Both the position numbers and the translations under genes were made by a program. A model generated the notes under the pieces. That model saw nothing but the letters and a program-made list of their open reading frames with translations. It was not told the DNA's origin and did no database searches. From NCBI GenBank assembly GCA_942159475.1, contig OW804096.1:129322941-129386940 (forward strand): a DNA stretch of 64,000 nucleotides, given 5' to 3'. Below, in pieces: positions 13,501 through 26,196 of the stretch. Position 1 is the first letter of the stretch; every line of letters begins with the position of its first letter. Origin of the DNA: Sthenelais limicola (Eukaryota; Annelida; Polychaeta; Phyllodocida; Sigalionidae).

Positions 13501-15425
13501 GGAAAACAAGGGCGTGTCAGGCGTAGAAAGCGTCTAAAACGGGATTATTTTATAATATGCATAACAAATTAATTCACAATAATAGCTATATTAGATTCTA
13601 TTGCCATATTTAGTATATAATTATTATAGCCATGTTGTATGAAAGGTGCAATAAAGGGGGTGCAAGTAAATACTAAATAGTAAGGACACGTACCATAATA
13701 AGTTCGACCTTTCTTTCTTAAACTTTTATATACTTTATGGTGATTCAGAATCAGAAACAAAGGTTTATATGTTCCAATATCTTTCTTTGCTAAGGGCACA
13801 TAATGGAACTCGACGCTGGTAATCGAAGAACTATTATAGAACTCCATGCCTATACGGGAGCACCTCCAATATTTTTTCGACTTTGCCGTCACCTTGTTCC
13901 ATTCTCTCACCATGGTGTATATGTGCATCAGGTTCAGTTAGATAAATGTGAGAGGATCAAGAAACCGCGCAGGTCATAGGATCATGGACAGAATCCATTC
14001 CTATCTATATTCAGTTTTCACTCCCCTCGTGAATGGTTCGATTTAGCTTCGAAGTCCATCGAATCCCTAATGATAAATTAGCACCCGTCGTTGGCGTGGG
14101 AATGAATTCCCACAGTTGTTTAGACTATAGGCCTACACCTTTTATTTCAAATAGAATTAAAGATATAGAAATAAATCTCCATAATAATATCCCTGGGTAA
14201 AATGAGGTTGCTAAGATAACCCACCTGTATTTCAGGTATTTTCATTGCATGGTATAGGAGTAAGGGAGAGGACGCCAAAATACGGTGGACGGGTCTAGAG
14301 GTTTAACTTTAATTATGTGTTTGAAAAATAAGATTTTTGACTTTTTGTTATTAAAATAAATTGAGACTGAAACTATTAAATTCAACCAATGTAATATTGC
14401 CTTTAAATATAACTTCATACATTCGATCAAGTCAATACATTATTGAATAATTCGTTCCGACATCATGTAAGTTAAGTGTTCGAGGCGTAAAATGATGCAT
14501 GCCGTGATCTGACTGGTGTCATTGTTGCTTGTCAGTCTATGTTTGAATTGCTGTCCATGTTCGTTGTTAATTGTGATCTGTGTGATTTTAGAAATGATCG
14601 ATATAGATATAGACCTATATACCATTCTTGTTTATGAGTATAAAGACTTCAGACAATTCTTTCGGCGAATCTACTTTGGTAAAACGAAATGGGGAGTATC
14701 ATTAGACAAAAATCTTGATCTCAGGTCATTTGACAAAAATCTTGATCTCAGGATACAAGGTTGTTATTTACCTAGCTCATAGCAGAATTATTACACAGGA
14801 AATATTGACAAGATGTTTCATAAATACACATGGAACGCAACATTTGTAAATGCAATATCCCCTTAAAGAGCAACACACCAATCAGTGCATTTTCTCTTAA
14901 ATGTATTCTCTAGATTTAATGGATCGGGCAGTAGCCATTGTTGCGCAAGAAATAGCAATGGATTGGCCGAAACTCTACCGTCACCTCCCCTTCCATCCAG
15001 CAAGAGGAACAGCCACGATCGAAGACGATCTTGATGACATCATCAAAGACAAATACCGCGCCACTCCAGAGACGCAGGCGCGAGCATCACTCGCTAGGTG
15101 GCGTCGTATGCACAACAGAGCCTGCGTGAAGGAACTCCGCGAAGTGCTCACACAACTCCACCGTCTGGACATCGTAGAGAAGATAGAATCCATGGCAACA
15201 AATATTGAGTCTCGGGGCGGTCAGCCCAAGTCCCTCATAGCACCCATTCCCACAATGGGCGGTAAAGATGTGCAGAAAAGACCGACGAGCAGAATAGGGT
15301 TTGGTCCCAAGTACAAACAGGTAAAAGATGCAGCACAACAATATATGATTCTCAAAGGGCCTCACAGGAATGCTAGTAAAGACAAGGCTCTTAGCGATCA
15401 AGATTTATATCTAGATGATTGGTAA
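10525..15425 (+). CDS. Coiled-coil and C-terminal death-domain protein (two coding exons)
   Basis: Coding exons are 10525-11944 and 14914-15425, giving 643 residues. The donor is CGAG|GTAAGG at 11945 and the acceptor is CTCTAG|AT ending at 14913. The split codon (phase 1) restores GAT and stays in frame. Residues about 1-240 are helical and unrecognised. Residues about 245-335 and 342-400 are strongly charged heptad-like coiled coil rich in Lys/Glu/Asp. A basic Lys/Thr stretch follows at about 463-473. Residues about 475-565, all in exon 2, fit a death domain: an early MDWPKLYRHLPF helix, a later LARW core motif, then LREVLTQLHRLDIVEKIE. The 70-80 residue tail is basic. Death domains are homotypic adaptor modules in apoptosis and innate immune signalling, so an oligomerising cytoplasmic adaptor is a reasonable inference. 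I do not recognise an orthologue and give no symbol. Reading through the donor would give a 540-residue product with a hydrophobic tail, which I treat as intron. Confidence 0.85.
13053..13100. repeat. 24-bp tandem duplication
   Basis: Two adjacent 24-base copies beginning TTTGTATCTTAA differ at a single position. They lie in the intron of the death-domain gene. Confidence 0.8.
14705..14752. repeat. 21-bp direct duplication, 27-bp period
   Basis: GACAAAAATCTTGATCTCAG plus one G occurs at 14705-14725 and again at 14732-14752, separated by six bases. Confidence 0.85.
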
Positions 15426-15502
15426 ATTGGAGTTATAGCCTACATCCAACTGGGTGTGTTATTACATATTTTGATGACTTTGCTGTTACAACAATTTGTT
15501 GA

Positions 15503-15508
15503 AATAAA
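15503..15508 (+). terminator. Poly(A) signal AATAAA for the death-domain gene
   Basis: AATAAA lies 78 bases after the TAA at 15423-15425 and is followed by a T-rich stretch, so the 3' untranslated region is short. Confidence 0.6.
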
Positions 15509-16231
15509 AATTGATTTTGGAAATGATGATTATTGCATTCTTTTATGACGGAGACTTATATATTCATATTCATTAACTATTTGATTTTTATTAACATAAA
15601 TCCTTGTAAAAGATGTGAGAAATTTGTGAAAAAGCATTTAGGATCTTAGGATCCTAGAAAGTTAAAACCTTTCCTAGTTAAAGGGATTGAATGAGGTGCT
15701 ATCATGGCGGAATTTAGGTTGGCTGTGTACCTCCTCGATCCCTACAATATAAGGAAACATATCTTAACGTTTCCCTGATGCATAGCACCAACCAGTTACA
15801 TAGGGATTAATAGGGTTTTAATTAATCTTAAGAGTTATTGCATTAGCTAGCCGGACAAGTTGGTTTTTTCCACAGGTTAGAACATTTTTATTAAAAAAAC
15901 TTCAGGGTTCATTCTCACAAATTCATGTGATTTTCGTTCTGCCCCGACGCCTATATTCTTATTAGATTTCGCAGTGCAGGGAGATTATATGAACAATTTA
16001 TACAATATTAATTGAAACATGAATTTATATTGGCGTGTTAAGAAATAGGTAAATACAGATTATGACAGAGACATACAAGTTGATTACTGAGGTGCAACGG
16101 GCTCATAGGCTAATGAGCTCAAGAATGTAGTAGAATCATTCAGTTAAATGTTGTGAATGAATAGAATCATTTATTAGATGAGATGTCCATTAAAATAAAC
16201 TCTAAATTGACTGAAATCAATCAAGTATGCA
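15509..16231. other. Intergenic gap between convergent genes
   Basis: About 0.7 kb separates the two convergent poly(A) signals. I see no coding potential or repeat here. Confidence 0.5.
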
Positions 16232-16237
16232 TTTATT
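16232..16237 (-). terminator. Candidate poly(A) signal for ELP2
   Basis: The plus-strand TTTATT reads AATAAA on the minus strand, about 200 bases downstream of the ELP2 stop at 16436-16438. Other weak candidates exist nearby. Confidence 0.45.
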
Positions 16238-16435
16238 TTTAATCCATTGATGATTTATTGCTACGCAGTGACATGAGGATTTGGAACACAGGGATAATAA
16301 AATAACCAGAAAAATGTATCAAGCCGATAAATAGTTATTATACATCTGTTAACAGTACACAATGGACAAAAATACAGCGTTTACATACATCGCACATATC
16401 TAAATTGGAGAGAATATAGTTATCTATAAATTTTG

Positions 16436-19400
16436 TCATAACGTCGCTAGGTTGATTGAGTGGATTTTAACACAGTGATCAGAACTGCAACTGGCGAGTA
16501 GAAGGACAGTGGACTGCTCGCCGTCGCTGACTCCCGGAGAACCACCGCAAGGCCTGAACGCGAGTCTCTTGACAGTCAAATGGTGAGCCAAACTGTAGAA
16601 GCAAAAAGGATCGTTGCGTCAAAATAGAATCACACTTGATGAGGATTAATTAGGCAGATGGACGTGACCAGAAATTTAACATTGGACATAATCTAATGTT
16701 AAAATAACTCTCACTTTTGTTGAATGCCTCTTAATAATTTAGTAACACCTACTAATGTAATTGAACTATGAATCAGGGTATGACGAAAACTGTTCGCATG
16801 AACGAGGTAACTTTGTTCAAATTTACCCGAATAAAAATATTGTAAAATAGATATATACCGAAAACACATAACTCAAAAGTGAGAGCTTGTGTTTAGAATC
16901 CAATGATTATATGTACCTAGTTAAACCTTACGTCAAAACTTCCAAGGGGAAGAGACTTTTGCAATCGAACCTAAGCTCATTTTCACCTATTTGTTATGTA
17001 CCGATAGATAAAGTTGTTCGCCTATGGAAATAAGCATTAGTTAGATGCAGAAGCCACTTCTACCCTTGGAAGTATTGATGTGAGTGTTGACGAGGTAGTG
17101 GATATGGGGCTTAAGGCCCCAGAACACATACCTCTTATCTAGTGACGTCACATGTGTCCAGGAGGCAGCAGTGGTTGGCTGCTTATCTGACCACAGATAG
17201 GTAACGATGTGTCCATTGTCTAATCCGAATGCCAGTAGATAACTGTAATAAAGATTTTTTTAGTCATGGAAACCTTACACACATAGTTTTATAAGTCAAA
17301 TAAGAGAAAGTGATTTACAAAGGATTGCTCAATTCAATTGTTACGATTTCTTTAATGCGCAAAGATAGACTGCTATAAAATAACCACAAAACTGCAGTCA
17401 CACATGTAGTTTGAATGTAGAGATACAACAAGTTGAAGTATGTAGCCCGCAGCAATGTTTTTTTTATAAAAACAATCTTGAGGCGGGGCAGTATTATACC
17501 ATAAGACATTTTTGATGGTTGTAGTCTTAGGCATTTATAGTGTAGATTTGTATCATATTACATATTATTATATAGTAGAAGAAATAAAAGAAATTTAGCA
17601 CTGTTTACAGATTCCTTCTACCGAACTCCAGCCTAGGTAACCCCTTTGACCGTCATATGTAGACTTCTGATATGTGTATTCATACATGTTCATGTACACA
17701 TACTAATACTTGTAGAAATAAAAATAAATAAATGTATCAATCAATACACATTAACAGCTTCTATTACAAACTCCCAACTGTTACTTCATTGTTTCTACAA
17801 ACTGCCTGGGACAGTGTAGCCAATATATAGCCAGGCAGACAGAGAAACATGCATACAATTGAACTGCTAATAGGCAATCAACACACCGCACTTGGATGTA
17901 AACAGAATTTTTATAAACAATGCCATATGGACGTGCAGACATGTCAACAACATACACCCATGTCAACGGCCATGTGTGCGGACAGCCAAAATGCTGCTTG
18001 TATCCAAGCCTGAGTGAGACCTAAACCTCTCAGTGGGATCTTTTTAACTGTTAAAATAATTGATATTTTAAAACACTCCGCCACGAGAATAAAACATTGT
18101 CCTACCATCCATCCTTAATAAACATCGGGGCAAAGTCAACAGAAGTTATCGAATCTGGCAATTCTAGCATGGTAGAGGCTGCGTGGATGTTTCCAAGCGG
18201 TCCATTTCCAGAATTACTCTCCGATCGACCCCAAATGACAGCCTGAAATGTACAAACACAAAGCTTATCGAAGTCTAGAAATAAAAAGGTTTATCAAACC
18301 ACAGCATGGAGGGGGAATTGGTTGCTTTACACCGCCTTTAACACTATACTTTCGTATATATTTGGTCATATTGGGGTGAGAAAGGAAAGACATTAATGGG
18401 CCTACTCTTTTCGATTGTTAGTAATGGGTCCTTTTACAACAAAATTATGAAAGGTGCTAACGGAATTCAAGTAAGTTTTCAACATAGAAAGAATCCTCTT
18501 CTCACCTTCTTATCTCGAGACACGGTGACGAAGTATTTATCGTCATGCGACCAAGAGGACGCCCAGATTATACGACTGTGGAGGGATGTCTTTTTATCCG
18601 TGAAGGCTTCTCTTGAATAAAGGGGATCTGCGAAGAAAGTAGAAAAAAAAACGCTCGTTGAGTTGGACATCACTTGCAACTCTAAACATAGTACATAGAA
18701 CTTCAAAATTCTAATGACTCAAGATAAAAATAACGCCTGTGTAATTTGTACCTATTTTCAAAGCCCTAACCCCTCCCACAAAAAAGCGAACCCAGACATT
18801 TCAGGGGGGTATATCAACTGATTTTAAAATTTCTCAAAATTAGCCAACTGATATCAATAATAGATGACGATCTGTTTACTAGGATTTTCTCTACTAATCC
18901 TAAACACTACAATATGCCGACGAAATCCAAATGAGGAAGGAAAATAAATCTATCTTTAATGTCTGAAAGTCGTCAATAGTATGCTGAATGATCTAATGTC
19001 TGGTTGTAGTTTTTCACTTGCCTGTGTCGGGTTGAGAGGAAAGTCTGCGCGTGTACAAGGCCCATGTTCTATCCCTGGACACGGCCAGTAAATGTTTTCC
19101 ACTGTGCGAGAAGGCCAGATGTGTGACAGTCAGAGTGTGGCCTTCCAGGCGACATATCTGTCGCCAGGAAGACGTATCCCACAGGAGTACAGCGGCATGT
19201 TCTGCCGTGGCCGCCTAATGGTGGCAAGGACACGAGATAATAACTTGTTAAAGGTCATGTAAATTTGTTTTATCTAGGCTCATTGAGTAACACAAAATGA
19301 TGAATCTAAATAAAGACATTAAGTTGTCTCAATTCGGTAATATTATTTACAAAAAATACTCATCATACCAGTCTACAATAAGGAATTTTAATGATTATAT

Positions 19401-22400
19401 AATGTCTCGTCGAGATATATATGCAGAGATAGTAGACTATTTTTAGAAATAGATCTTAAATAGAAAGTATGGTGACTGAAGCCAACACCTGATAGATGAG
19501 CCCGAGTTCTCAATTAAAATACGTTTAGACAGGCTATCGATGTCTAACTGATATTATTGAATTTAAGGTTATGAAAGGCCTGCTTAGAACAGGTCCTCCT
19601 TACCAATAAGATCCAACAATTTGTCCAACCGAAACTTACCTTACAAGAAGAAGCGAGCAGAGAACCATCAGGATGGCAGGCCAGGGTAAAGATCTCATAG
19701 CCGTGACCGTAGAGTTTCTGAACTTCAGGCCATAGAGTGTTTTGTAAGAGGTCTTCCTCTGTTGGGGGTTCTAGGAAAGTATAGAGCATAGGCTTGTATA
19801 TCATTCTTTAGGATGTGGTACAAGGTTAAAATTCCACAGCCATGAATACGGTAGTTAACCTAACAGATTACATCTTGGAAGTATTCGACTCTGTGATTGT
19901 TCCAATTGACCAGTTAAATCAGCAAAGGGAACCTACGTGAGAGAGTGAGAGGGGAGAAGTAGACTTCATGGTATTGTTCATTTTGTGCAGGTTGGAGGTC
20001 CCCTTCTTCGTACAGATTCTTTTTCGCGGCGTCTTCAAAGATGGCCTTGTTCGATAAACCTAGTGCAGGTACACTAGCACCTTCTGGCAGAGAACTTTCC
20101 TGAAAAAGTTTCGTTATGTCTTTAAAATAAGACCTATATATTATGCACAATAATCCGAGATAAAACAGTCGTAACCAAGATAAAGGGACGTAGCAATGCT
20201 ATAATATGAACAGGTGTATTTACCTTTTCTTTCAGATCTTTACTTATATCAACACCACAGAGATGACTGAAGTTTGTGAAGAAATTTCTGGTCGCATGAA
20301 AGACGCGGACAACCTTTTCATCTGCCCCAGAAGCGAAGCTATATCTGTCTATCATGGTCAAGCAAGTCATGTCATAACCGTGGACCTGAGGCCGGGCTAG
20401 CTCGTGCCAAGCCCTCTGAAATTATATAAACGAATATCAATGGACATCCTGGTATACAAAATAACAGCGACTCATGCAGACACAAATTCTTTAAATAGTT
20501 TAAATCTATCATAGAATGTGGCTGCCTTCAGAAATAGTTTATAGTTTTGACAGAAGCTATACCGTATCATAATTTTAATAATTATATTCACCATTCACCA
20601 TTGTTTTTCAGTATTTGTGCCAGTAAACTCACTTCACTATTGTCTGGTGCAGACCAATAACCATGGAGGCGCGATGTCTGGTCAAGCCCAACCGAGAGAA
20701 GGTAATTCCCTCCCACCGGATCCCACGCAATATCTTCCACCGCATCAAAATGTCCACCGATAGTCACACCTGGATGCCACGCACTGTCCGACTGTACAAG
20801 AAAAACAAATTTAGGTTTTATTGGAACATTGGTCAACATAGGAGGATATGGGAGAGGTGGCCTGACAATGTTTAATCGGCAGTCCTACACATTCAGTAAA
20901 CCCTGCCAAATTAGGCTGAAAAAGAAGATATTTATACTAGATATTTCTGAGTGTATTTGGGCGATTTCACCCATGTACTTATAACAAAAGGGGAGGTTAA
21001 GCCTTGTCACGGGCCTAGTCATTCTTTGAAATATTCTTTTAATGTTTTGATTTGAATACTTACCTCCTTGTGCCACATATGGAAGGCTCCCTGATAACCA
21101 TGAGCAAGTATGGTATTTCCATCTGCACTAAAAACCGCACCGTAAAGGCCCAAAGTATTACCGCCAACTGTGCCTACGCGTACCTGAATTTGAAATTAAA
21201 TTACATAGTCTTATATGCGGCATAATGCCTTTAAAACGGCAAAAGCGTCGACGAAGATGTCTCCTTAACATTTAATTATATAGTTATAGAAGTTAACAGA
21301 ATAAAATGATTGGAAGTTAAAAACGATGGTTCATACCGATACCGATATATTATACACATGTGTTCGTACGATATATTACCAAGATAAATCAAACAAACAT
21401 TAATGGGTCAAACCTTTTCGAACCAGACGCCACTATCAGGGTCCACCTCCCAGAGAATCATCGTCTTATCCATTGATGACGACAAAAGGCACATTGGCTG
21501 TGTCATCTGATCACCTGAAACATCAAATAACTCAGGTTAACATCTGATTATTTACAAAACTGTTGATAAATAATTAGCACACATATATATATACAATATA
21601 TAATTTTGGTGGACGATTAAGAAATATGTTAACTTCTTACCCAAAATATCCTCAATGATGTCAAATAGGATATATATACTTTAGCGAACGTAATATTTGT
21701 TTAACTTTTTTTATCCACCGTTACCTAATTAAAGAATATATTGTACTTATTTACCTTTGTATTGTGGAGGATGCCAGTGAATGCCATACACCCAATGCTC
21801 ATGCCCTTCTAGCACAGATTCCAGCGTCACAGCATAACATAATGTTGTTTCTACAAATGTAGATGTGTATTATTGGTTAAATTATATGCAGAAATAAAAT
21901 CATAAAGATTGTTAGAAGATATACATATTCATGAGAGCATGTCAAACCATAAAAAAGCAGTTTAGAAATCCCAACCATAACGGGGTTTATGATACGTCGA
22001 GGTAACAGCTCTAAAGGACTACATTGTGTTCTTCAAGAAGACAGTACATCAAGGGCGATGTATAAATACTGTTTAGTTAATTCCAAGGCAAAGTAGTTGG
22101 TTCTGGGCTCCGCAATGTTTTTACCTTCATGTGTAAATATGAATGTCTTTTCCTTCATTTTTAATTCCTCTTCCGAACCGTGCAAGTCTTGATTCATGGC
22201 AGCAGAATGGCAGGATGGATCTCGGGCAGAGATGCGCCAGATTCTAGTATACTGATCCTGTGATGAGCTGGCCAGTAGTACATCTCCATTGTCTACGAAA
22301 TACAAAGAAATCATTACTCTCAACAACTTTTAAAATCATGTAATGGTCCTTCCATGAACTTAACACATAGCAATTATAATGAGCACATTCAATAGACATT

Positions 22401-24738
22401 CAATTGGTGTCCCTTTAACATACAATGTCCCTTTAATATACAAGGAATACGTAACAATAATGGAAATATAATTTAGGTCCCATAATTCGTAGGTAAGATA
22501 CGAAAAAAAATATGACACCGAAATATCAAACTCACCAGCAACACAAAGGTCTAGACATCGGATCCAGTCATCGTGACCGGGTAGTTTCAGCACCGGTGTA
22601 AACTGAAATAAAATACACAATAAAAAGTACGGATAATAACCTTCGAAATAGTGGTTTGAGTGAGAAAATATTGCTACAACGCCAAGGATATCATGAAGAG
22701 GAATTTTAAACGTAGACTCACTTCACTACCCTGGCGAACCATGAGATAAATCTTCTGGTCGTCACCTCCACATGCCAATAGGGGTACTTAAGATGAAAGC
22801 ACATCAAAAGACATTTAATTTTTTTTCAAAAGACATTTAACAAAGGTGAATAATGTACATAAATATTTCTAAAGATATATGAATAAGGAAGACAAATAAG
22901 TTAATTGATTCAATTAATCAATAGAAAGCATCCATCCTAAGGCAACATCAAAATAGCTTACCATTACATCCAGGAAGAATAACCCATGACATGTCTAACA
23001 CAAAGCCTGATCCAAACGGGATAGTCTGTGTGCATTCAACTGCATCTGGACAAAAAAGAAAGTTGCATATATCAATAACGTGTGTGACTGATGGGATAGT
23101 AGTCAATTTAATTTCATCTATTTTGAAATTATTGAATAATTTCGACCTAAAATACTACGTTACCACTATTGGCCTTTCTTTGCCAAATTCTAAGCGTAGA
23201 GTCAACTGAAGCAGTAGCGACCAGGGTTTCTGGATTAGAAGAATATTCTCCATTGTTATCCGGAACGTACACGGCTCTGCCTACTGTCACAGTGTTGGTG
23301 TGGCCACTTAAAACTCCAGAACAAGTGAACTGAAAGCAAGAGATCAAAGGATATTAGACTCAAGAGATTGTGGAATCATGATTGTAATGTGTCGAAAGAC
23401 ACATTTTGTCATTCTTTAGGCTATACCGGTAATGCTATGTTTTATGTCATAATCATTATGATTTTAATGGGCGTTTGGGGAGTCTGAAAGGGACGATGGT
23501 GTTTTGGGTTAATTATGGAGCTACTTTGAAATTGAATGGGCGGGTGGTGTATTTTGATTGTGAGTTTTCTTTTAATGTCGGATCATACAAGCGAACTTCG
23601 ATGAAGATTTGGGGAAGATTGTGGGATGAGCTAGGTTCATATGTTTGCCATATTATTTATATTTTACTCTTCCTTTCAAGCATCTTAAATATATCTGTGG
23701 TGTCAAGGTCTTGCATTTTTCGGCACTCCAGGAAAACCTTTACCTCATGGTCTTTAGTTTTGGTCCATAATCGGGCAGTTTTGTCGGTAGAACAAGAAAG
23801 TATCTCATTTTCGGGTTCTGAAAACAATGGGACAGAAAATTATATTATGCAGGCAATACAGGGTAAAATACATTTAAAGTTTAGCTTTAGGAATAGTAAA
23901 AAGTTCAGAATTCAAACAGCATGCATCTATTAGGGAAAGGGTAATTTTTACATCACGAATATACCGATAACACTTTCTACATAAACAGTTGAGGTACCGG
24001 TAATAGTAACAACTACACGTTATAGTTAGTATAAGATTTACTAATCGAGTTTATATTATTGACAAGGTGGAGATAAAGACATGTAATTTTATTTTGCAAC
24101 ATTGTTGGGGCTCCCAAACGAGAATATTTACGGTAAATAGCTCCCAAACGAGAATATTTAATAAGCACATTCGTCATTATGACATTAGAATTTATAATGT
24201 ACAAAAATGTGACCGAGTTCCTGACCATTCTTTGATCTGCGGATCCAATGAACACTATTGATTCTGCCGGTATGTCCAGAGACAGTAGAGAGAACACGAC
24301 TGGGTCTCTGAAATGAATGAAATAAAATTGGTTAATCTGTCTTAATCATCATTTAAGTTAATGACATTTAATCATCACCTCAAATTTAATTCCGACTGTC
24401 AATTGCCCACCCTCTACAGGGTTATGCTACTACTACCGGGTGTAAGTATGGATGCTGGATAATAGATACTCAAGACCTCGGTGAGAGTAGGACTAGAAGA
24501 TGCATACTTGCATCACAATTTACATTCGCACTGACAGTCATGTCATCAGACTCTTGTCTCTTTTCCCCGACTCTTTCCTCATGTGTGACTTTTAAAAAGT
24601 GGGTGATGAAAAAATACTGACCAGGGGTTGAAAGATGACAACAGCTTGGCATGCTCCATAGCAACCTAGGTTATTCTGTCCCCAGTCTACACAAAGGGGA
24701 GATCTATTACAACCACAGCTAGTATATATATTTTCCAT
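16436..24738 (-). CDS. ELP2: Elongator complex protein 2, complete 20-exon gene
   Basis: ELP2 is the WD40 scaffold of the Elongator complex, which with ELP1 and ELP3 forms the core for tRNA wobble-uridine (cm5U-type) modification. Minus-strand coding exons, 5' to 3': 24738-24622, 24307-24226, 23817-23744, 23329-23164, 23045-22962, 22786-22722, 22602-22536, 22292-22125, 21850-21755, 21514-21414, 21183-21064, 20791-20633, 20415-20224, 20099-19937, 19770-19640, 19214-19022, 18627-18506, 18242-18106, 17242-17132, 16592-16436. All junction phases agree and give 834 residues, against about 826 in the human protein. Family landmarks seen: WD signatures STDKTARLW and SMDKTMILW, then [55 protein letters not shown] and C-terminal [10 protein letters not shown]. 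The start MENIYTSC follows AAAA and matches the family's N-terminus. The frame stays open 64 codons further upstream, so an extended start is possible. Intron 16 uses a GC donor. The gene is divergent from the RING gene and convergent with the death-domain gene. Confidence 0.96.
19020..19021 (-). other. GC splice donor (GC-AG intron) in ELP2 intron 16
   Basis: Exon 16 ends ACAG followed by GCAAGT on the minus strand, and exon 17 starts at 18627 after CGCAG. Only this GC donor gives the phase-1 join (G|AT, Asp) that connects the frame to DPLYSREAF. The nearest GT, at GTGAAA four bases on, breaks the frame. The otherwise perfect donor context is typical of functional GC-AG introns. Confidence 0.85.
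24110..24160. repeat. 21-bp direct repeat with 30-bp period in ELP2 intron 2
   Basis: GCTCCCAAACGAGAATATTT plus A occurs at 24110-24130 and 24140-24160. Confidence 0.85.
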
Positions 24739-25146
24739 TTTTGAAGGCTTGTTTCCCCGGCCTTTGCAGCTGACTCGACAACCGGATCCACATGAGAACC
24801 ATTCGGAAATAATATCCACGCCTCCTTGTCCGAAGAGCTCTGTTATTGTCATCGGAGGCCCTCTGTTGGTAAGATTGAGAACTACTAACGGAAGGCGATA
24901 CCACGTTGGTGGCAGAGTCGCCAAAATCAAAACAAATGGAGGGGGACACGCCTATTGGACATCTGGACGTAAGAATATCTTTCAGTAGAATAGATCTGTC
25001 ACTAAAGCGGGTGTTGTTCGTTGAATTACTTAGTTTTATTGTTCTGAATGTCAACTCAATGCGAGTCAGTTCCCCCCGTGAAAGTTGAGCTACGGCCTAC
25101 GCCATTGCACAACGCCACAGTCATGTGTAGCCTTGTAGGCCTAATA

Positions 25147-25457
25147 CATAGATTTCACTGACGTCACGGCCCTGGCCATGTTTGGGGTCCAGTTAGATGG
25201 CTATGTATGCTGCGATACTTGAAAATATCGTTTTCTGGCTGTTTAAACCTTTACCAGGTTTAATCTGCCACAACAATACCTTCATGATAGGTTAGATAAT
25301 CTACCTTTAGTGTAGAATTACCCAAGTATCTACTCTTGTGAAGTTTATCAACTTTGTTTTGATACCCCCGCCATAGACGGCAAGCGTAGCAGTGACCCCA
25401 GACATGGTAGCCACTGTGATACCCCAGCCTACTGGGTGACGTCATGTGAAATCTATG
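25147..25457. mobile_element. MITE family A, copy 1 (TA target, CRE-bearing terminal repeats)
   Basis: The terminal inverted repeats read CATAGATTTCAC... and ...GTGAAATCTATG, each flanked by TA, as in Tc1/mariner-type insertions. Each terminus carries a perfect CRE palindrome TGACGTCA (25159-25166 and 25437-25444). A related copy lies at 27941-28280. The element has no coding capacity and is about 311 bp. Confidence 0.8.
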
Positions 25458-25466
25458 TATATCCTA

Positions 25467-25630
25467 ATGTGTTGCAGGAAAATGAGTCACAAGTCGCGAA
25501 ATTGATATTTTTCAGTGTTTTTATCCTGCATGTTTACTATCATCAGAATCGGCTTGATCCCATCTTGTCAAATATAATGATGTATCAAAATCCATTTTTG
25601 CGACTTGTGACTCATTTCCCTGTAACACAT
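25467..25630. mobile_element. MITE family B, copy 1 (AP-1-like motif in terminal repeats)
   Basis: The inverted termini share ATGTGTT(G/A)CAGG followed by AAATGAGTCACAAGTCGC, on the right arm as the reverse complement. Each arm carries TGAGTCA (25483-25489; 25608-25614 inverted). It begins only ten bases after MITE-A copy 1. A second copy is at 54439-54738. Confidence 0.75.
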
Positions 25631-26173
25631 CACATATGAGTCTGGGGATGGCCCATGATTCGATCAGATTGATCATCTAGATGTTGGATCAGATTGGTTA
25701 TTTCTCTAGTAATTAGTACGGTACGGTACACGGTATTACTAGTGAGTTACGGTACTAAGTCTTAAGACAGTACAGTGAAGGATATCGCTTAATGATTCCT
25801 TATATTAAATTGGGACAACACTTTATAAGTTATAGACTAGGCCTATGCTTATGAGTTACCGGTATATAATATATATATTATTAGGGCCTAATATACGTAT
25901 GTCCATAACTTAAAACTTAATAGAAAGGGGTAGGTCTACTGTAGCCTACGTAGACCGTATAGAACTTAGACAATTTCTCAATCTGAATTAAATCAATCAA
26001 AATGTTTTTTTAGCCGCCCACTATTTTCTTAATAATTGGAATATTCTTCCCAAAGTTCAAGATGCACCAAGCCTTCCAAGGGCTTTATTCCATGATTTGG
26101 CCTTGAGCGGACAATATAATCGATATACTTGCCGCTCACAAGGTGGACAATATAAACTCCCTGTATTGTACAG

Positions 26174-26181
26174 TGACGTCA
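26174..26181. promoter_or_regulatory. Perfect CRE palindrome TGACGTCA
   Basis: An ATF/CREB-type consensus lies 15 bases upstream of the tentative first ATG of the RING gene. It is outside the recognised MITEs. If it is a core-promoter CRE, transcription may start downstream of that ATG, which would argue against the tentative first exon. Confidence 0.4.
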
Positions 26182-26196
26182 CAACTGTTCGAGACT

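Larger units (their letters stand above)
11945..14913 (+). other. Intron of the coiled-coil/death-domain gene
   Basis: The 2.97-kb intron holds only short chance frames, including an 111-codon one at 13237-13572 with no recognisable motif. It also holds two perfect or near-perfect short tandem duplications (13053-13100 and 14705-14752). Confidence 0.8.
24739..26196. promoter_or_regulatory. Divergent intergenic region between ELP2 and the RING gene
   Basis: The two genes are transcribed away from each other from this 1.46-kb segment. It contains MITE-A copy 1 (25147-25457) and MITE-B copy 1 (25467-25630), which together contribute two perfect TGACGTCA and two TGAGTCA sites, plus a third TGACGTCA at 26174-26181. 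No clear TATA box was identified, and promoter function is inference from gene arrangement. Confidence 0.45.

Noticed and set aside
13237..13572. 111-codon open frame in the death-domain gene intron
   Set aside because: No motif, no splice partners, and composition typical of chance frames in AT-rich sequence.
14981..15401. Minus-strand open frames opposite the death-domain exon
   Set aside because: Shadows of the real plus-strand coding exon.
23475..23933. 152-codon plus-strand open frame
   Set aside because: It is antisense to ELP2 exon 3 (23744-23817) and its flanking introns and has no recognisable domain.
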